A stretch of DNA of 13,503 nucleotides from assembly GCA_031269205.1 (NCBI GenBank), contig JAISZM010000127.1, forward strand, positions 1-13,503. Reading direction: 5' to 3'. The DNA comes from Eubacteriales Family XIII. Incertae Sedis bacterium (GTDB lineage Bacteria > Bacillota > Clostridia > Peptostreptococcales > Anaerovoracaceae). Below are positions 13,447 to 13,503 of the stretch, in pieces; the first letter of the stretch is position 1, and every line of letters starts with the position of its first letter. A program made the translations under genes and the position numbers. The notes under the pieces were generated by a model. It saw only the letters and a list, made by a program, of their open reading frames with translations. It was not told the origin of the DNA and did no database searches.

Positions 13447-13503
13447 CAGCGGCGTTGCGGTCGTCATGAATGTTGGTGTGATAAAATCGTCTCGTCCCCA
13501 AGT
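13447..13503. other. Downstream flank with no recognised feature
   Basis: The 57 nt after the last operon gene hold no clear terminator hairpin with a T-run and no gene start I can support. The operon may continue or end just beyond the window. Confidence 0.4.

Overview
The window looks like an accessory region of an anaerobic bacterium. The secreted protein at 1561-2358 is built like many cell-surface proteins of Clostridia and Coriobacteriia (YTGK-type Ig-like repeat followed by an SLKVTWKK-type fibronectin module). The DUF4143 ATPase and the partner-switching genes are also common in Clostridia and Synergistota. I cannot assign a genus. The right-hand operon is visibly more GC-rich than the intergenic DNA around 1200-1260 and 2530-2720.

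Left part (1-2740), minus strand: a 3'-truncated AAA_14/DUF4143 ATPase (1-1188) with a good promoter; a decayed, frameshifted remnant that resembles the start of a HEPN-domain gene (1261-1400); and a secreted, Asp-rich, Ig-like/FnIII protein (1561-2358) with its own promoter and a structured ~110-nt leader. A divergent promoter region (about 2560-2740) then launches the plus-strand operon.

Right part (2741-13446), plus strand: seven tightly packed genes, most with overlapping or nearly touching ends. In order they are: (1) HD-GYP protein with a degenerate receiver; (2) single-domain STAS anti-sigma-factor antagonist; (3) MATE exporter with a C-terminal RsbW/SpoIIAB-like HATPase domain; (4) membrane Cache-HAMP-PP2C (RsbU/SpoIIE-like) phosphatase; (5) NRPS-like adenylation-carrier-thioesterase enzyme with a C-terminal HATPase domain; (6) polar-amino-acid-type ABC ATPase with a C-terminal degenerate HATPase-like domain; (7) substrate-binding/permease fusion that completes the ABC transporter and carries an apparent 1-nt frameshift near its 3' end.

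The main point of interest is that all parts of a partner switch (PP2C phosphatase, STAS antagonist, HATPase kinase) are present, but no sigma factor is in the window. The HATPase module is instead fused to an exporter, a biosynthetic enzyme and an importer ATPase. My inference is that the switch controls synthesis, export and uptake of a small molecule directly at the protein level, with the Cache phosphatase as the external sensor and HD-GYP linking it to cyclic-di-GMP. The HATPase copies are not equal: the one on the NRPS-like enzyme keeps the Asn and Asp expected for ATP/Mg binding, while the MATE and ABC copies have lost one or both. This suggests one active kinase and two binding-only copies. 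The adenylation domain lacks the Asp that binds the substrate amino group, so the substrate may be a keto, hydroxy or aryl acid. Product and regulatory logic are hypotheses; the domain assignments come from reading the sequence without database searches.
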